Source of the DNA: Opitutales bacterium
Lineage (GTDB): Bacteria > Verrucomicrobiota > Verrucomicrobiia > Opitutales > UBA2995
Length of the DNA: 64,000 nt
Assembly: GCA_022824405.1 (NCBI GenBank)
Contig: JAJDZZ010000058.1
Location: 1 to 64,000 of the forward strand
Direction: 5' to 3'
Positions within the stretch are counted from its first letter, which is position 1. Every line of letters begins with the position of its first letter. Of the stretch, positions 35,573 through 47,148 are shown in pieces. The notes beneath the pieces are model-generated. The model did no database searches. It saw only the letters and a list, made by a program, of their open reading frames with translations, and was not told where the DNA came from. The translations under genes and the position numbers were made by a program.

Positions 35573-37018
35573 ATGAACCCTTTCGGTTATTCGCTATTTC
35601 GCTTGGCCTTGTGCGGTTTTACCGCGTTGGGCTTTTGTATCCAGGTTTCCGGAAAAGTCGACATGCGGTTCTGGCGAAAACCCGGATATTTCGACGAATA
35701 TTACCGGGATTTGATGGCCCAGGGCGCCAAATTGCCCACGGTGAAGTCGGAGGAGCAGGAGATTCTCAAAACCTATAATGACTTCACATCAAAAAACCAG
35801 GATGCCAGAGCCCTGGCTTATCTTCAGTCTTCCATCGGACGAGATGCCAGCGCGGCCCTCGATTTTACCCTGGGCTTGCATTATTACCGGGTGGATAAGC
35901 TGGACGATTCCCTCAGGTATTTTAGTCGAGCCGTCCAAAAATGGCCCACTTTTCAAGCTGCGCACAAATTGGTCGGCTATTGCCATTTGCAGAAAGATGA
36001 GTGGGAAAAAGCGGCCGCAGCTTTCAACCAGGCCACCCAACTGGGGGAGGACGATGCCCGGACCTTCGGCCTCCTGGGCATGATTTACCTCAATCAGGAA
36101 AAAATCCTCGAATCCGAAAGCGCCTATAAGAAAGCCATCGTGGCCGATCCCGATACCCTGGACTGGTATAAGGGGCTGGCCTCCACCTTGCTCAAACAGG
36201 AAAAGCATTTGGAATCCATTTCCCTCTTCGAGGAAATGATAGCCCGGGCTGAAGAAACCAAGGACCAGTCGGACTTCCTCATCTTACAAGCCAACTCTTT
36301 CATCGCCTTGAATCAGCCCCTGGCCGCCGCGGCCAACTACGAAATCGTTAAACGAATGGGGCAGGCGACCTACGAAACCATGAGCCGTCTCGGGGACATC
36401 TACCTGAACGAGAGTCAATTGGAGTTGGCTACGGAAGCTCATGTGGATGCCATAGAACTCGATCCGGCTCAGGATCAGGAACGACCGGTCAGGACCGCTG
36501 AGATTGTCATCGCCCGCGGGTATTGGGATCACGGGGAAACCATTATAAAAACCATACGACGGGTATTTGCCGATACCCTCAGTCCGGAGCATAACCTGAC
36601 CCTCCTCCGCCTTGAAGCCAGGGTGGCGATTGCTCTGCAACGCGGTTCGGAAATAGCCATCAAGTTGTTGGAAGAAATTTTGGAAATTGACCCCGAGGAT
36701 AAGGAAACCGTCCTTTTGCTGGCGAGATACCACCATTCCCAAAGCAGGAAATCGAGAGCCGCCGATAATGAGGAAGAAGCCCGGGACAGCTTTGAACAAG
36801 CCCGCATATACTTCGAGCAGGCCACTGAAATGGGCGACGACGAGTTCAAGCGTCAGGTGCTCATCGATTACGCCCAGATCCTGGTCGATGAAACACTCTA
36901 TTGCGACGCCATATCGCTATTGAGGGACGCTTTGGATCTGGAATATACCATTCCGGTGGAGAATTACCTCGAGCGGGTTGAACGCGCATGTCGTAACCAG
37001 CGCCTCCGGACCCGATAG
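35573..37018 (+). CDS. Exported TPR-repeat protein, module 2
   Basis: A 481-residue paralogue of the TPR protein at 30183, 5 bases after tonB. A signal peptide (about 1-24) is followed by a segment with FWRKPGYFDEYYRDL (compare FWSDPDFVERFIGTY in module 1), then eight or more TPR-like pairs, e.g. AHKLVGYCHLQKDEWEKAAA. It closes the cluster. The shared aromatic segment after the signal peptide marks the two as a family and may be a docking site. Confidence 0.87.
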   Translation: MNPFGYSLFRLALCGFTALGFCIQVSGKVDMRFWRKPGYFDEYYRDLMAQGAKLPTVKSEEQEILKTYNDFTSKNQDARALAYLQSSIGRDASAALDFTLGLHYYRVDKLDDSLRYFSRAVQKWPTFQAAHKLVGYCHLQKDEWEKAAAAFNQATQLGEDDARTFGLLGMIYLNQEKILESESAYKKAIVADPDTLDWYKGLASTLLKQEKHLESISLFEEMIARAEETKDQSDFLILQANSFIALNQPLAAAANYEIVKRMGQATYETMSRLGDIYLNESQLELATEAHVDAIELDPAQDQERPVRTAEIVIARGYWDHGETIIKTIRRVFADTLSPEHNLTLLRLEARVAIALQRGSEIAIKLLEEILEIDPEDKETVLLLARYHHSQSRKSRAADNEEEARDSFEQARIYFEQATEMGDDEFKRQVLIDYAQILVDETLYCDAISLLRDALDLEYTIPVENYLERVERACRNQRLRTR

Positions 37019-37048
37019 TTATTCCATCGGTCCCGATCCCCGGGATTG

Positions 37049-37642
37049 CTATTGCCCGAGCTGAAAACGGGCAAAACGGCTAATGACGATGTTTTCGCCC
37101 AACTGAGCAATCTTTTCGGTTACCAAATCCTTTATGGTTTTATCCGGGTCTTTGACAAAGGGTTGGTCCGACATGCAGACCTGGGAGAAATACTTGTCCA
37201 GTTTCCCTTCGACGATCTTTTGAATGACCTGGGGAGGCTTTCCACCTGCCTGAGAAGCGGCAATATCGCGCTCTTTGGCCACCTGTTCCGTTGGAACATC
37301 CTCCCGAGTCAGGTAAGCGGGACTCGCCGCTGCGACATGCAGACAGAGATCCCGGGCCAAGGACTTGAAGTCATCCGTTTTGGCTACAAAGTCGGTTTCA
37401 CAATTCAGTTCGACTAAAACCCCCACTTTTCCACCCATGTGGATGTATTGTTCGATAATGCCCTCGCGGGCAACCCGGCCGGCTTTCTTGGCCGCCGTGG
37501 CCGCGCCTTTTTTGCGCAAGTAGGTTACGGCCTTTTCCATATCCCCCTGATTTTTCACCAAGGCTTTCTTACAGTCCATTAAACCGACACCGGTCATTTG
37601 GCGTAACTCGCCTACCTGTTTGGCTGATATTTGTACACTCAT
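37049..37642 (-). CDS. tsf: Elongation factor Ts (short form)
   Basis: A 197-residue nucleotide-exchange factor for EF-Tu. The N-terminal UBA-like domain has VGELRQMTGVGLMDCKKAL, followed by LRKKGAATAAKKAGRVAREG and the core VGVLVELNCETDFVAKTDDF. It is shorter than the E. coli form (about 280) because one core subdomain is missing, as in Thermus and several other phyla. It follows rpsB by 40 bases, the usual rpsB-tsf operon, and ends with TAG. Confidence 0.97.
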   Translation of the reverse strand: MSVQISAKQVGELRQMTGVGLMDCKKALVKNQGDMEKAVTYLRKKGAATAAKKAGRVAREGIIEQYIHMGGKVGVLVELNCETDFVAKTDDFKSLARDLCLHVAAASPAYLTREDVPTEQVAKERDIAASQAGGKPPQVIQKIVEGKLDKYFSQVCMSDQPFVKDPDKTIKDLVTEKIAQLGENIVISRFARFQLGQ

Positions 37643-37682
37643 TGGGTATTGTCGATTAAGGTATTTTAAAGGTTCCTCCGGC

Positions 37683-38528
37683 TCAGGAGTTTTCCCGCGG
37701 GGCCATGTCCTCCTGGTCCATCATCAGTTCGGGATCGATGGTAACGGTTATTTCTTCCATATTCGCGGCTGCTTCCGCCGCGAGTTGTTCGGAGTATGTT
37801 TCGGCTACCGGTTCAGCCAGGAAGGTCAGTGGGGTGCGGGTGGTTTCACGCCTTACCGCTCCGTTCTGGATGGCTTCCATTACGGTTTCCACAATAATGC
37901 GGATGGACTTTACCGCATCGTCATTACCCGGTATGGGGTATTCGACCGTGGACGGGTCGGAATTGGTATCCACCAGGGCGATTACCGGTATGCCCAGCCT
38001 GTTGGCTTCGGCCAGGGCAATAGCCTCCTTTTTTATGTCTACGATGAAGATGGCATCGGGCAGTTCGGGCATTTCCATCAAACCTTCGAAATTGCGATGC
38101 ATCCGGCTCATTTGACGACGTATGAAGGAAGCTTCCTTCTTGGGAAGTTTATCCAAAGAACCCTCTGATTCCATCCCCAGGTATTCGCTGTATTTGGAAA
38201 TACTGTTCAGAATGGTGGTGAAATTGGTCAGGGTTCCCCCGAGCCAGCGGTTTACGGAATAGGGCATTTCGGTGGCAATAGCCGCTTCGCGGACTACTTC
38301 CTGGGCCTGTTTTTTGGTGCCGACCAGCAGGATTTTACCACCCTGGGCCACCGTTTCCTCCATAAACCCGGCCGCGCTTTCCAGACAGTTGAAGGTTTTC
38401 TCCAAATCGATGATGGAAATGCCATGGCGGTGATCGAAAACAAAGGGTTTCGATTTTGGATTCCAACGTTTGGTTTGGTGGCCGAAATGGACTCCGGCGT
38501 CCAGCAAGTCCCTAACAGTTAAATTCAT
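37683..38528 (-). CDS. rpsB: 30S ribosomal protein S2
   Basis: A 281-residue ribosomal protein. It opens with LTVRDLLDAGVHFGHQTKRW and has RWLGGTLTNFTTILNSI, ELPDAIFIVDIKKEAIALAE and IPVIALVDTNSDPSTVEYPI, all S2 hallmarks. A 40-residue acidic tail (from about 240) extends past the family core. It heads the rpsB-tsf pair. The 233 bases between it and the divergent tRNA gene must hold the promoter, but I could not identify it with confidence. Confidence 0.98.
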   Translation of the reverse strand: MNLTVRDLLDAGVHFGHQTKRWNPKSKPFVFDHRHGISIIDLEKTFNCLESAAGFMEETVAQGGKILLVGTKKQAQEVVREAAIATEMPYSVNRWLGGTLTNFTTILNSISKYSEYLGMESEGSLDKLPKKEASFIRRQMSRMHRNFEGLMEMPELPDAIFIVDIKKEAIALAEANRLGIPVIALVDTNSDPSTVEYPIPGNDDAVKSIRIIVETVMEAIQNGAVRRETTRTPLTFLAEPVAETYSEQLAAEAAANMEEITVTIDPELMMDQEDMAPRENS

Positions 38529-38761
38529 TACAAATGCGGGAATCCGAATGAGGCAGATGCCCGGAAGAATAAAGTGAGTGGTTGATGCTTATAAAATGGG
38601 TGGGTTTCCAAAAAGGAGGTCAAGCTACTGTTTGAGAATAGAAAAGCAAGGGGTATTTTCAAATGACCTCAATTATTGGGCAGAGAAGGCGCAAAAATGA
38701 AATACTGAAAAAAAGCCTTGCCCAGACTTGGAATCTGAAAATTATTCATCCTCTTTCTTGT

Positions 38762-38838
<77 letters not shown>

Positions 38839-38982
38839 AATTACGGACCCGGAACAGGTGTGCGGTTCCACATCGGCTATCTCCCTTTCTCCTGGCATAT
38901 TTTGCGGGATCTCCGTGCAAATGGCGTCGCTCATACTTCATTTCCGTTGAACCCCCTTTGGATAGGCTTTTGGGTGGTCTGA

Positions 38983-39684
38983 ATGAAAGCGGAGGACTTG
39001 TTTGCCCTTCCGGATAATTTTCCCTTTCGGTCGTATTTTAAGTTGGGCCATACCCCTTGGTCGTGGGTCCCGCAAATTGGGCAGGCCCTGGAAAGTCCGG
39101 ATTTTATTTCCCATGTTTCCACTCCGGTTGATTTACCTTCCGGAACCGTTGTCCGGGGCCAGGTATTCCTGCATCCCACCGTTAAACTGTTTCCCAACGT
39201 CGTTATTTATGGGCCCGCATTCATTGGGGCTGGCGCCGAATTGCGCCCCGGCGTTTTCATTCGCGGCAACGTCATAGTGGGAGAGGGATGCATTCTGGGG
39301 AATTCCTGCGAATTCAAGGATTCTCTCCTGCTCGACCGGGTAGAGACCCCTCATTTCAACTACGTGGGAAACTCCGTGCTGGGCAACGGCGCACATCTGG
39401 CGGCGGGGGTGATCTGTTCCAATCTCCGGCTGGACCGGCAGGAGGTGTGGGTCAGTCTTCCGGGCGGTAAGGTGAACTCGGGGTTGAGGAAATTGGGGGC
39501 ACTGGTCGGCGACGAAGCAGAAGTGGGGTGCAACACCGTTTTGAACCCGGGAACGATTCTGGGTAGGCGTTCGCTGGTTTACCCCGGTATGGCCTTTGGA
39601 GGTTTTCTGGAGCCCGACACCGTGGTCGGGACAAAAACCGAAATCCTGCGTGTCAATCGTCGGTGGCAAGCCGCAGAAAAGTGA
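38983..39684 (+). CDS. Left-handed beta-helix (hexapeptide repeat) acyltransferase-like protein
   Basis: A 233-residue protein. An alpha-helical N terminus with FKLGHTPWSWVPQIG is followed from about residue 50 by hexapeptide repeats (VFLHPTVKLFPNVVIYGPA, VFIRGNVIVGEGCILGNSCE) of a left-handed beta-helix, then HFNYVGNSVLGNGAHLAAGV and VGCNTVLNPGTILG. HFNYVGNSVLG resembles the acetyl-CoA/sugar segment of the GlmU C-terminal domain. It has no nucleotidyltransferase domain, so it may act on a sugar nucleotide made elsewhere. Its last codons (about 39670 on) lie inside repeat A, which supplies the stop. Confidence 0.82.
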   Translation: MKAEDLFALPDNFPFRSYFKLGHTPWSWVPQIGQALESPDFISHVSTPVDLPSGTVVRGQVFLHPTVKLFPNVVIYGPAFIGAGAELRPGVFIRGNVIVGEGCILGNSCEFKDSLLLDRVETPHFNYVGNSVLGNGAHLAAGVICSNLRLDRQEVWVSLPGGKVNSGLRKLGALVGDEAEVGCNTVLNPGTILGRRSLVYPGMAFGGFLEPDTVVGTKTEILRVNRRWQAAEK

Positions 39685-39799
39685 TGCCTTTTGGAGAAAA
39701 GGGTCGGGCCTTGAAAACTGTGTTCCTTTGCACTCCATACACTTTTGCAAGGCAACCGACCCTGTAAGGTATAACTTTTTACGTCCTGACTCCTTCCTG
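39670..39799. repeat. Dispersed palindromic repeat family A, copy 2
   Basis: The partner of the element at 12-141. Arms AGGGTCGG (39700-39707) and CCGACCCT (39756-39763) pair perfectly. Compared with the other copy both arms have changed at the matching position, so the stem is conserved rather than the sequence. It begins within the last codons of the beta-helix gene, 14 bases before family B copy 2. Confidence 0.8.
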
Positions 39800-39812
39800 C
39801 GCAATTTGACCT

Positions 39813-39900
39813 ACATCCGCCATGGTGTCAGTTCCTTGATTTTCAACATGGGGACCTGTCAAAAATCAAGGAACTGACCCCGACGGGCATGCACCGTTAC
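39813..39900. repeat. Dispersed palindromic repeat family B, copy 2
   Basis: The partner of the element at 25265-25350. TGTCAGTTCCTTGATTTT (39826-39843) pairs with AAAATCAAGGAACTGACC (39862-39879) at 17 of 18 positions around a loop with ATGGGGACCTGTC. It ends in the stop codon of the convergent phosphatase gene. With family A copy 2 it fills the gap between two converging genes and may act as a transcription stop for both. Confidence 0.8.
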
Positions 39901-40676
39901 ACCGCATGATCCCGATCCGAATTGAGCGCATGGATGACCTGATCGAACAAACCGGGATTGGCCGCCACCCCTGATTTCCAGTTATCGGTGTTGCCCTGCC
40001 AGTTGGAGATGCGGGCGCCGGCGCCGCGCACGACTGGAATAACGGGAAAAATATCCCAGGGGTTCATGATCGGGTCGACGGCAACATCTACGTTTCCTGA
40101 GGCCAACAAAAGATAGCCATAGCCATCTCCCCAGGTTCGGAAGAAGTTGACCCGGCGAGTGAGCGCTCGGAAACGGGCGCCATTTTGATATTGCTCCGGC
40201 GTCAGGACACTGGAGCTCACCATGGTTGCTTCCTTCAAATTCGAAGTGGACTTGCAGCGGGTCGGTTTCCCGTTGAGAAGACAAGTCCTGTTGTCGCCTA
40301 TGCACTGTATTTTCAGCAAAGGCTGATGGATGGCCCCCAAAACCGGCTCGCCCCGGTGGAGAAGGCCGATCAGGGTGGTGAAAAGGGGGACTCCCGAAAT
40401 AAAGGCTTTGGTTCCATCGATGGGATCGATTACCCAGGTGTATTCCGCCTTTTCGTTTTCCGTTCCAAATTCTTCTCCCACTATGCCATGGTGTGGGAAC
40501 TCCCTTTGTATGAGGGTGCGAATACAGGTTTCGGCCTCCCGGTCCGCCCGGGTGACCGGAGATTCGTCTTCCTTTTTCTCGATGGAAAAGTCTTGGTTGA
40601 AAAAATACGGCACAATTACCGATCCGCTTCGATCGAGAAGGGTTTCCACAAAGGGGATGAGGGTTTTCGTATCCAT
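39897..40676 (-). CDS. Inositol-monophosphatase-family phosphatase (possibly histidinol-phosphatase)
   Basis: A 259-residue Mg2+-dependent, Li+-type phosphatase. It has GEEFGTE (first metal ligand), WVIDPIDGTKAFI (the family signature with the second and third ligands) and MNPWDIFPVIPVVRGAGA (the C-terminal ligand). TKAFI and the short length fit histidinol-phosphatases (HisN) better than inositol phosphatases (usually TTNF), but the substrate is inferred only. It starts 48 bases from the divergent exonuclease gene, so they share a promoter region. Confidence 0.88.
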   Translation of the reverse strand: MDTKTLIPFVETLLDRSGSVIVPYFFNQDFSIEKKEDESPVTRADREAETCIRTLIQREFPHHGIVGEEFGTENEKAEYTWVIDPIDGTKAFISGVPLFTTLIGLLHRGEPVLGAIHQPLLKIQCIGDNRTCLLNGKPTRCKSTSNLKEATMVSSSVLTPEQYQNGARFRALTRRVNFFRTWGDGYGYLLLASGNVDVAVDPIMNPWDIFPVIPVVRGAGARISNWQGNTDNWKSGVAANPGLFDQVIHALNSDRDHAV

Positions 40677-40724
40677 CTTGGGGTTGGCTTTGAGGCGCTG
40701 GGCTTGTTAATAGGGGAGTGTAGA

Positions 40725-41411
40725 ATGTTAGAGGAAAGTAGAAACATTGCATCTTCCTGGACTCAATCCCCGATTTATTGTCTGGATTTCGAAGGCAGTC
40801 GCCAAAGTGGAATCGTGGAGTACGGGTTGGTGAGGCTTGCGGGCGGCGAGGTCACCGAACTGTCCACCCGTTTATGCCGATCTACCTCGGCCATATCCCA
40901 TTGGGAAACCGCCACTCACAATATTCGCGACGAAGATGTCGCAGATGCGGATTTCTTTGAGGCGGATTGGGAGTTGTTTCGGGATAAACGGGCCCAAGGT
41001 CCCTTTGCCGCGCATAATGCCAGCTTCGAAAATGGGCTTATCAAGAGCGTTTGGCCCTTCACCAACCTGTGCCCCAATTTCATGACTCATTCCATGGATA
41101 TCGATTGGGGTCCCTGGTTGGATACCTGCTCTCTCTACCGTTCCCTTTTTCCGGGGCTGGAATCCTATCGGCTGTCCGAATTGGTGAAATCGTTTCATTT
41201 GGAAAGCATTTTAAGCCGGTGGGCCGAGCAATGGTGTCCCTCCAGCCGCAGGACGTACCATTGCGCCCCATACGACGCCTTGGCCTCGGCTGCTTTGCTC
41301 AGGAATCTGAACCGGTTCGAGGGCGTAAAATCGCTTACCCTGTCCCAGATTCTCCAGTGGAGCCAGCCGGGTGGGACCGACCGTGCCCGGGATCAACTGG
41401 AGTTGTTATGA
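40725..41411 (+). CDS. DEDD-family 3'-5' exonuclease (DnaQ-like)
   Basis: 228 residues from the ATG at 40725, which follows GGGGAG at a good distance. Motif I is IYCLDFEGS (Asp and Glu), motif II AAHNASFENGLI, motif III YHCAPYDALASAALL with the last Asp and, four residues earlier, a possible general-base His. It is a stand-alone proofreading-type nuclease of RNase T/Orn scale, with a tryptophan-rich middle. Its 3' end overlaps the end of gyrA by 19 bases on the other strand. Confidence 0.85.
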   Translation: MLEESRNIASSWTQSPIYCLDFEGSRQSGIVEYGLVRLAGGEVTELSTRLCRSTSAISHWETATHNIRDEDVADADFFEADWELFRDKRAQGPFAAHNASFENGLIKSVWPFTNLCPNFMTHSMDIDWGPWLDTCSLYRSLFPGLESYRLSELVKSFHLESILSRWAEQWCPSSRRTYHCAPYDALASAALLRNLNRFEGVKSLTLSQILQWSQPGGTDRARDQLELL

Positions 41412-43873
41412 TTATTTTCGGCGCTATCCGTCGCTGACTCGTCTTCCTCCGGTTCGAGGATATCCTCGGTATCGACCACTTTGGCCGTAGCCACGATTTT
41501 GTCGTCCGTGGCGAGGTTCATCAGGCGAACTCCCTGCGTTGCGCGACCGATCACGCGAACATCCTTTACCGGGGATCGGATGGCCTGTCCGCTGAGGGTG
41601 AGGATCATTATTTCATCCTCCTCCTTTACGGCCAGGGCCCCCGCTACCCCGGAGGTCTTAATGGCTATGACACCGATTCCACCGCGGTTCTGCAGTCGGT
41701 AGTCTTCAAAATAGCTTCGTTTTCCCAACCCGTTTTCACCAACGATAAGCAGGGTGGCGCCGGGATCTTCCACCACGGCGGAGTTCACGTAATCTCCTTC
41801 CTTTAGTGTGATGCCTTTGACCCCCCGAGTGGCCCGGCCCTGATCACGCAAATCCGTTTCCCTGAAGCGTATCGACATCCCGTTTTGCGTGATGACAAAA
41901 ATTTTGTTTTCCCCGTCGGTGAGCAACACGTCGATCAATCGATCTCCCGGATAGATATTGATGCCAATTATTCCGTCCCGCCGGTAATTTGCGTATGCTT
42001 TCAGGTTGGTTTTCTTTACTACACCCTTGCGTGTGATCTGGACCAGGTGCAGATCTTCCGAAAATTCCGGAACGCAAATCATGGAGGCTATTTTTTCTTC
42101 CTCCCGCAATTCGAGAAGGTTGGCTATGGACCGGCCCTTGGCGATACGGGATCCCTCCGGAATCTCGTACACCTTCTGCCCGTAAACCCTGCCGTTGTTC
42201 ATGAAAAACATGATGTTGTCGTGCGTGTTTGCGGTAAAAACGTGTTCGATGAAGTCTTCCTCGTAGGATCCCGAGCCGATGACGCCCTTTCCCCCTCTTC
42301 TCTGGGAGCGATAGGCCCGGACACTCGTTCGTTTGATTAAACCCTTGTGCGACACCGAAATGACACAGCCTTCGTTGGCAATGATATCTTCCATTCTGAA
42401 CTCGCGTTCCTCCTCGAGGATTTTTGTCTTCCGTTGGGAGGGGTATCTCTTCTTCAGCGCCATGAGTTCCTCCTTGATGACGGACAACAGTTTCGCCTCG
42501 CTATCCAATATCTGTTTCAATTCCCCGATGAGTTGGATTAGGTTGATGTATTCGGCCTCGATCATTTCTCTTTCCAATCCGGTCAATTGGTAAAGGCGAA
42601 GGTCGAGGATGGCATTGGTCTGCCTTTCCGTGATGGGGTATTTGGCCATGAGGCTCCCTCTTGCCGCATCGCGGTTGCTGGATGCCCGGATGATTTTTAC
42701 GATATCATCCAAGTTGTTCAGAGCGATTTTGTACCCTTCCAGGACGTGGGCCCTGTCTTCCGCCTTATTCAGGCGGTATTGAGTTCTCCGCGCCACCACT
42801 TCCCGCCGATGCTCGATGAAACACTCGATCATCTCCTTGATATTCATCTGCTTGGGACGGCGTTTGACCAGGGCCAGCAAAATCGCTCCAAAGGTAGATT
42901 CGAGTTGGGTATGTTTATAGAGTTTGTTGATGACCACCCGGGGAGAATCGCCCCGTTTTACTTCGACCACGATACGGGTGTTCTCGTCCGACTCATCCCT
43001 TAGATCGCTGATTTCGGACAACACCTTATTGTTGATCAAATCGGCTATTTTGGTGACCAGGGAACTGCGGTTTACGTAGTAGGGAATTTCGGAAATTATG
43101 ATTTGTTGTTTCCCGTTACTCAGTTCCTCCAATCCGACCGTTCCCTTCACCCTGACGATACCGCGGCCCGTGCGCATGTAGCTTTCGATGCCTTCACTCC
43201 CTGCAATGGCGCCACCGGTGGGAAAATCGGGCCCGGGAATATAGGTCATTATGTCGTCGATGGATAGGGTGGCATTGTCGATTATGGCACACGCGGCATC
43301 GATCAGTTCCCCCAGGTTGTGGGGAGGAATGTTGGTGGTCATACCCACTGCAATTCCCGTAGAACCGTTCATGAGCAGGTTGGGCAAGGCGGCCGGCAAT
43401 ACGGATGGTTCGGTGGAACTCTCCTTGTAGTTGGGAACAAAATCCACCGTATCCTCGCCAATTTCCCGAAGGAGATCTTCCGCCATGGCTTGAAGTTTGG
43501 CCTCGGTGTATCGGTAGGCGGCCGGAGGGTCCCCATCGATGGAACCGAAATTTCCCTGCGGGATAATCAAAGGGTAACGCATCACCCAATGCTGAGCCAT
43601 CCGCACCAGGGTATGGTAAACCGATATGTCCCCGTGCGGATGGTAGTTTTTCAGGACCTCTCCCACTACGCCGGCACACTTGTCGAAGGGTCGATTGTGG
43701 AGTAGCCTCTCGCGAAACATGGCGTAGAGCACTCGCCTTTGCACGGGCTTCAATCCGTCACGGGCATCGGGTAGAGCGCGGCTAATGATGACCGACATCG
43801 AGTAATCGATGTAGGCCGATTGCATGATTTCGGTTATACTGGTCGGCGTAAGCCGTTCTTTGTCCAAAGTCAT
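41393..43873 (-). CDS. gyrA: DNA gyrase subunit A
   Basis: An 826-residue type IIA topoisomerase subunit. The catalytic tyrosine is Y122 (AAYRYTE) and the seven-residue GyrA box QRRGGKG, which wraps DNA and separates gyrase from Topo IV, follows the breakage domain. The quinolone region reads HPHGDISVYH, i.e. Ile at E. coli position 83 and His at 87, in place of Ser/Thr and Asp/Glu. An acidic tail (EPEEDESATDSAE) ends the protein. It follows gyrB by 27 bases, so they form an operon. Confidence 0.98.
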   Translation of the reverse strand: MTLDKERLTPTSITEIMQSAYIDYSMSVIISRALPDARDGLKPVQRRVLYAMFRERLLHNRPFDKCAGVVGEVLKNYHPHGDISVYHTLVRMAQHWVMRYPLIIPQGNFGSIDGDPPAAYRYTEAKLQAMAEDLLREIGEDTVDFVPNYKESSTEPSVLPAALPNLLMNGSTGIAVGMTTNIPPHNLGELIDAACAIIDNATLSIDDIMTYIPGPDFPTGGAIAGSEGIESYMRTGRGIVRVKGTVGLEELSNGKQQIIISEIPYYVNRSSLVTKIADLINNKVLSEISDLRDESDENTRIVVEVKRGDSPRVVINKLYKHTQLESTFGAILLALVKRRPKQMNIKEMIECFIEHRREVVARRTQYRLNKAEDRAHVLEGYKIALNNLDDIVKIIRASSNRDAARGSLMAKYPITERQTNAILDLRLYQLTGLEREMIEAEYINLIQLIGELKQILDSEAKLLSVIKEELMALKKRYPSQRKTKILEEEREFRMEDIIANEGCVISVSHKGLIKRTSVRAYRSQRRGGKGVIGSGSYEEDFIEHVFTANTHDNIMFFMNNGRVYGQKVYEIPEGSRIAKGRSIANLLELREEEKIASMICVPEFSEDLHLVQITRKGVVKKTNLKAYANYRRDGIIGINIYPGDRLIDVLLTDGENKIFVITQNGMSIRFRETDLRDQGRATRGVKGITLKEGDYVNSAVVEDPGATLLIVGENGLGKRSYFEDYRLQNRGGIGVIAIKTSGVAGALAVKEEDEIMILTLSGQAIRSPVKDVRVIGRATQGVRLMNLATDDKIVATAKVVDTEDILEPEEDESATDSAENNHNNSS

Positions 43874-43900
43874 TGGAGAAGGATAGGGTGATGCTCGGTA

Positions 43901-46459
<2,559 letters not shown>

Positions 46460-46543
46460 CTACCTTATTTTTCCATCCTCATTTCCATACCGAATCCCTA
46501 TTTATGTTTACAAGGGCGCCTATCTCAAGATTTTGTCTTTCCG

Positions 46544-46957
46544 GTGAAACTCTCCTTGAAAATCGAGTACGCCTGCCGAGTTTTAGCCCAGTTGAGCCGG
46601 TCCTACGGCAGCAGGCCGTTTTCCCGAATCGAAGAGCTGGCCGAGTTGGAGGAAATTCCGGCCAATTACCTGGTTCAGATCCTCAACGACCTCCGCAACG
46701 GGGGGCTGATCGTCAGTCGGCGGGGCAAGCAGGGAGGTTACCGCTTGGCCAAACCCCCGGCCGAAATAACCCTGTTCGATATCGTCTCGGTCATGGAGGG
46801 AGAATTATTGGGAATCAACCTCGGGCCGAACGGTTGGTCGGGGCGAGGCGTTACTAAAGTTTGGTCCGAAGTGGTGGAAACCCTTTCGGAAAAAACAAAG
46901 AGTTATACCCTGGAATCCTTCTTGCCCGAGGAAAGCGAGGATATGTATTACATTTAG
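46544..46957 (+). CDS. Rrf2-family transcriptional regulator
   Basis: 137 residues from a GTG at 46544, which gives the classical start VKLSLKIEYACRVLAQLS. The longer frame upstream has no family support. The winged helix contains FSRIEELAELEEIPANYLVQ and GLIVSRRGKQGGYRLAKPP. The usual three cluster cysteines after this point are absent, so it does not hold a 2Fe-2S cluster like IscR or NsrR and is closer to CymR-type sensors. A cysteine desulfurase is in the window (54499) but far away. The target is unknown. Confidence 0.85.
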   Translation: MKLSLKIEYACRVLAQLSRSYGSRPFSRIEELAELEEIPANYLVQILNDLRNGGLIVSRRGKQGGYRLAKPPAEITLFDIVSVMEGELLGINLGPNGWSGRGVTKVWSEVVETLSEKTKSYTLESFLPEESEDMYYI

Positions 46958-47148
46958 GGTGGAGTCCCGGAAATTCCTTATGAAAATGCCTTGGCTGCCC
47001 GTAGGGCGGGGTGGCATGGATACCCTGGGGAGGTTCGCCTTTCGCACGGGGGTCTTCAGGCCCGAGCCGGGAAATGCAGCCTTGCCAGGACATTCATGTC
47101 ACGCTCGTATTTGCCGGGTATCTCCAGGATGACACACTAACACAAGCC

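Noticed and set aside
40185-40724. The long plus-strand extension of the exonuclease frame over the phosphatase gene.
   Set aside because: It is antisense to a well-supported phosphatase, has no family match, and a good ATG with a ribosome site exists at 40725.
47020-47100. A stretch with CAGGCCCGAGCCGGGAAATG and then CAGCC looked like the apical part of SRP (4.5S) RNA.
   Set aside because: The spacing between the stem and GCAG is several bases too long for the conserved internal loops and no matching outer stem was found.
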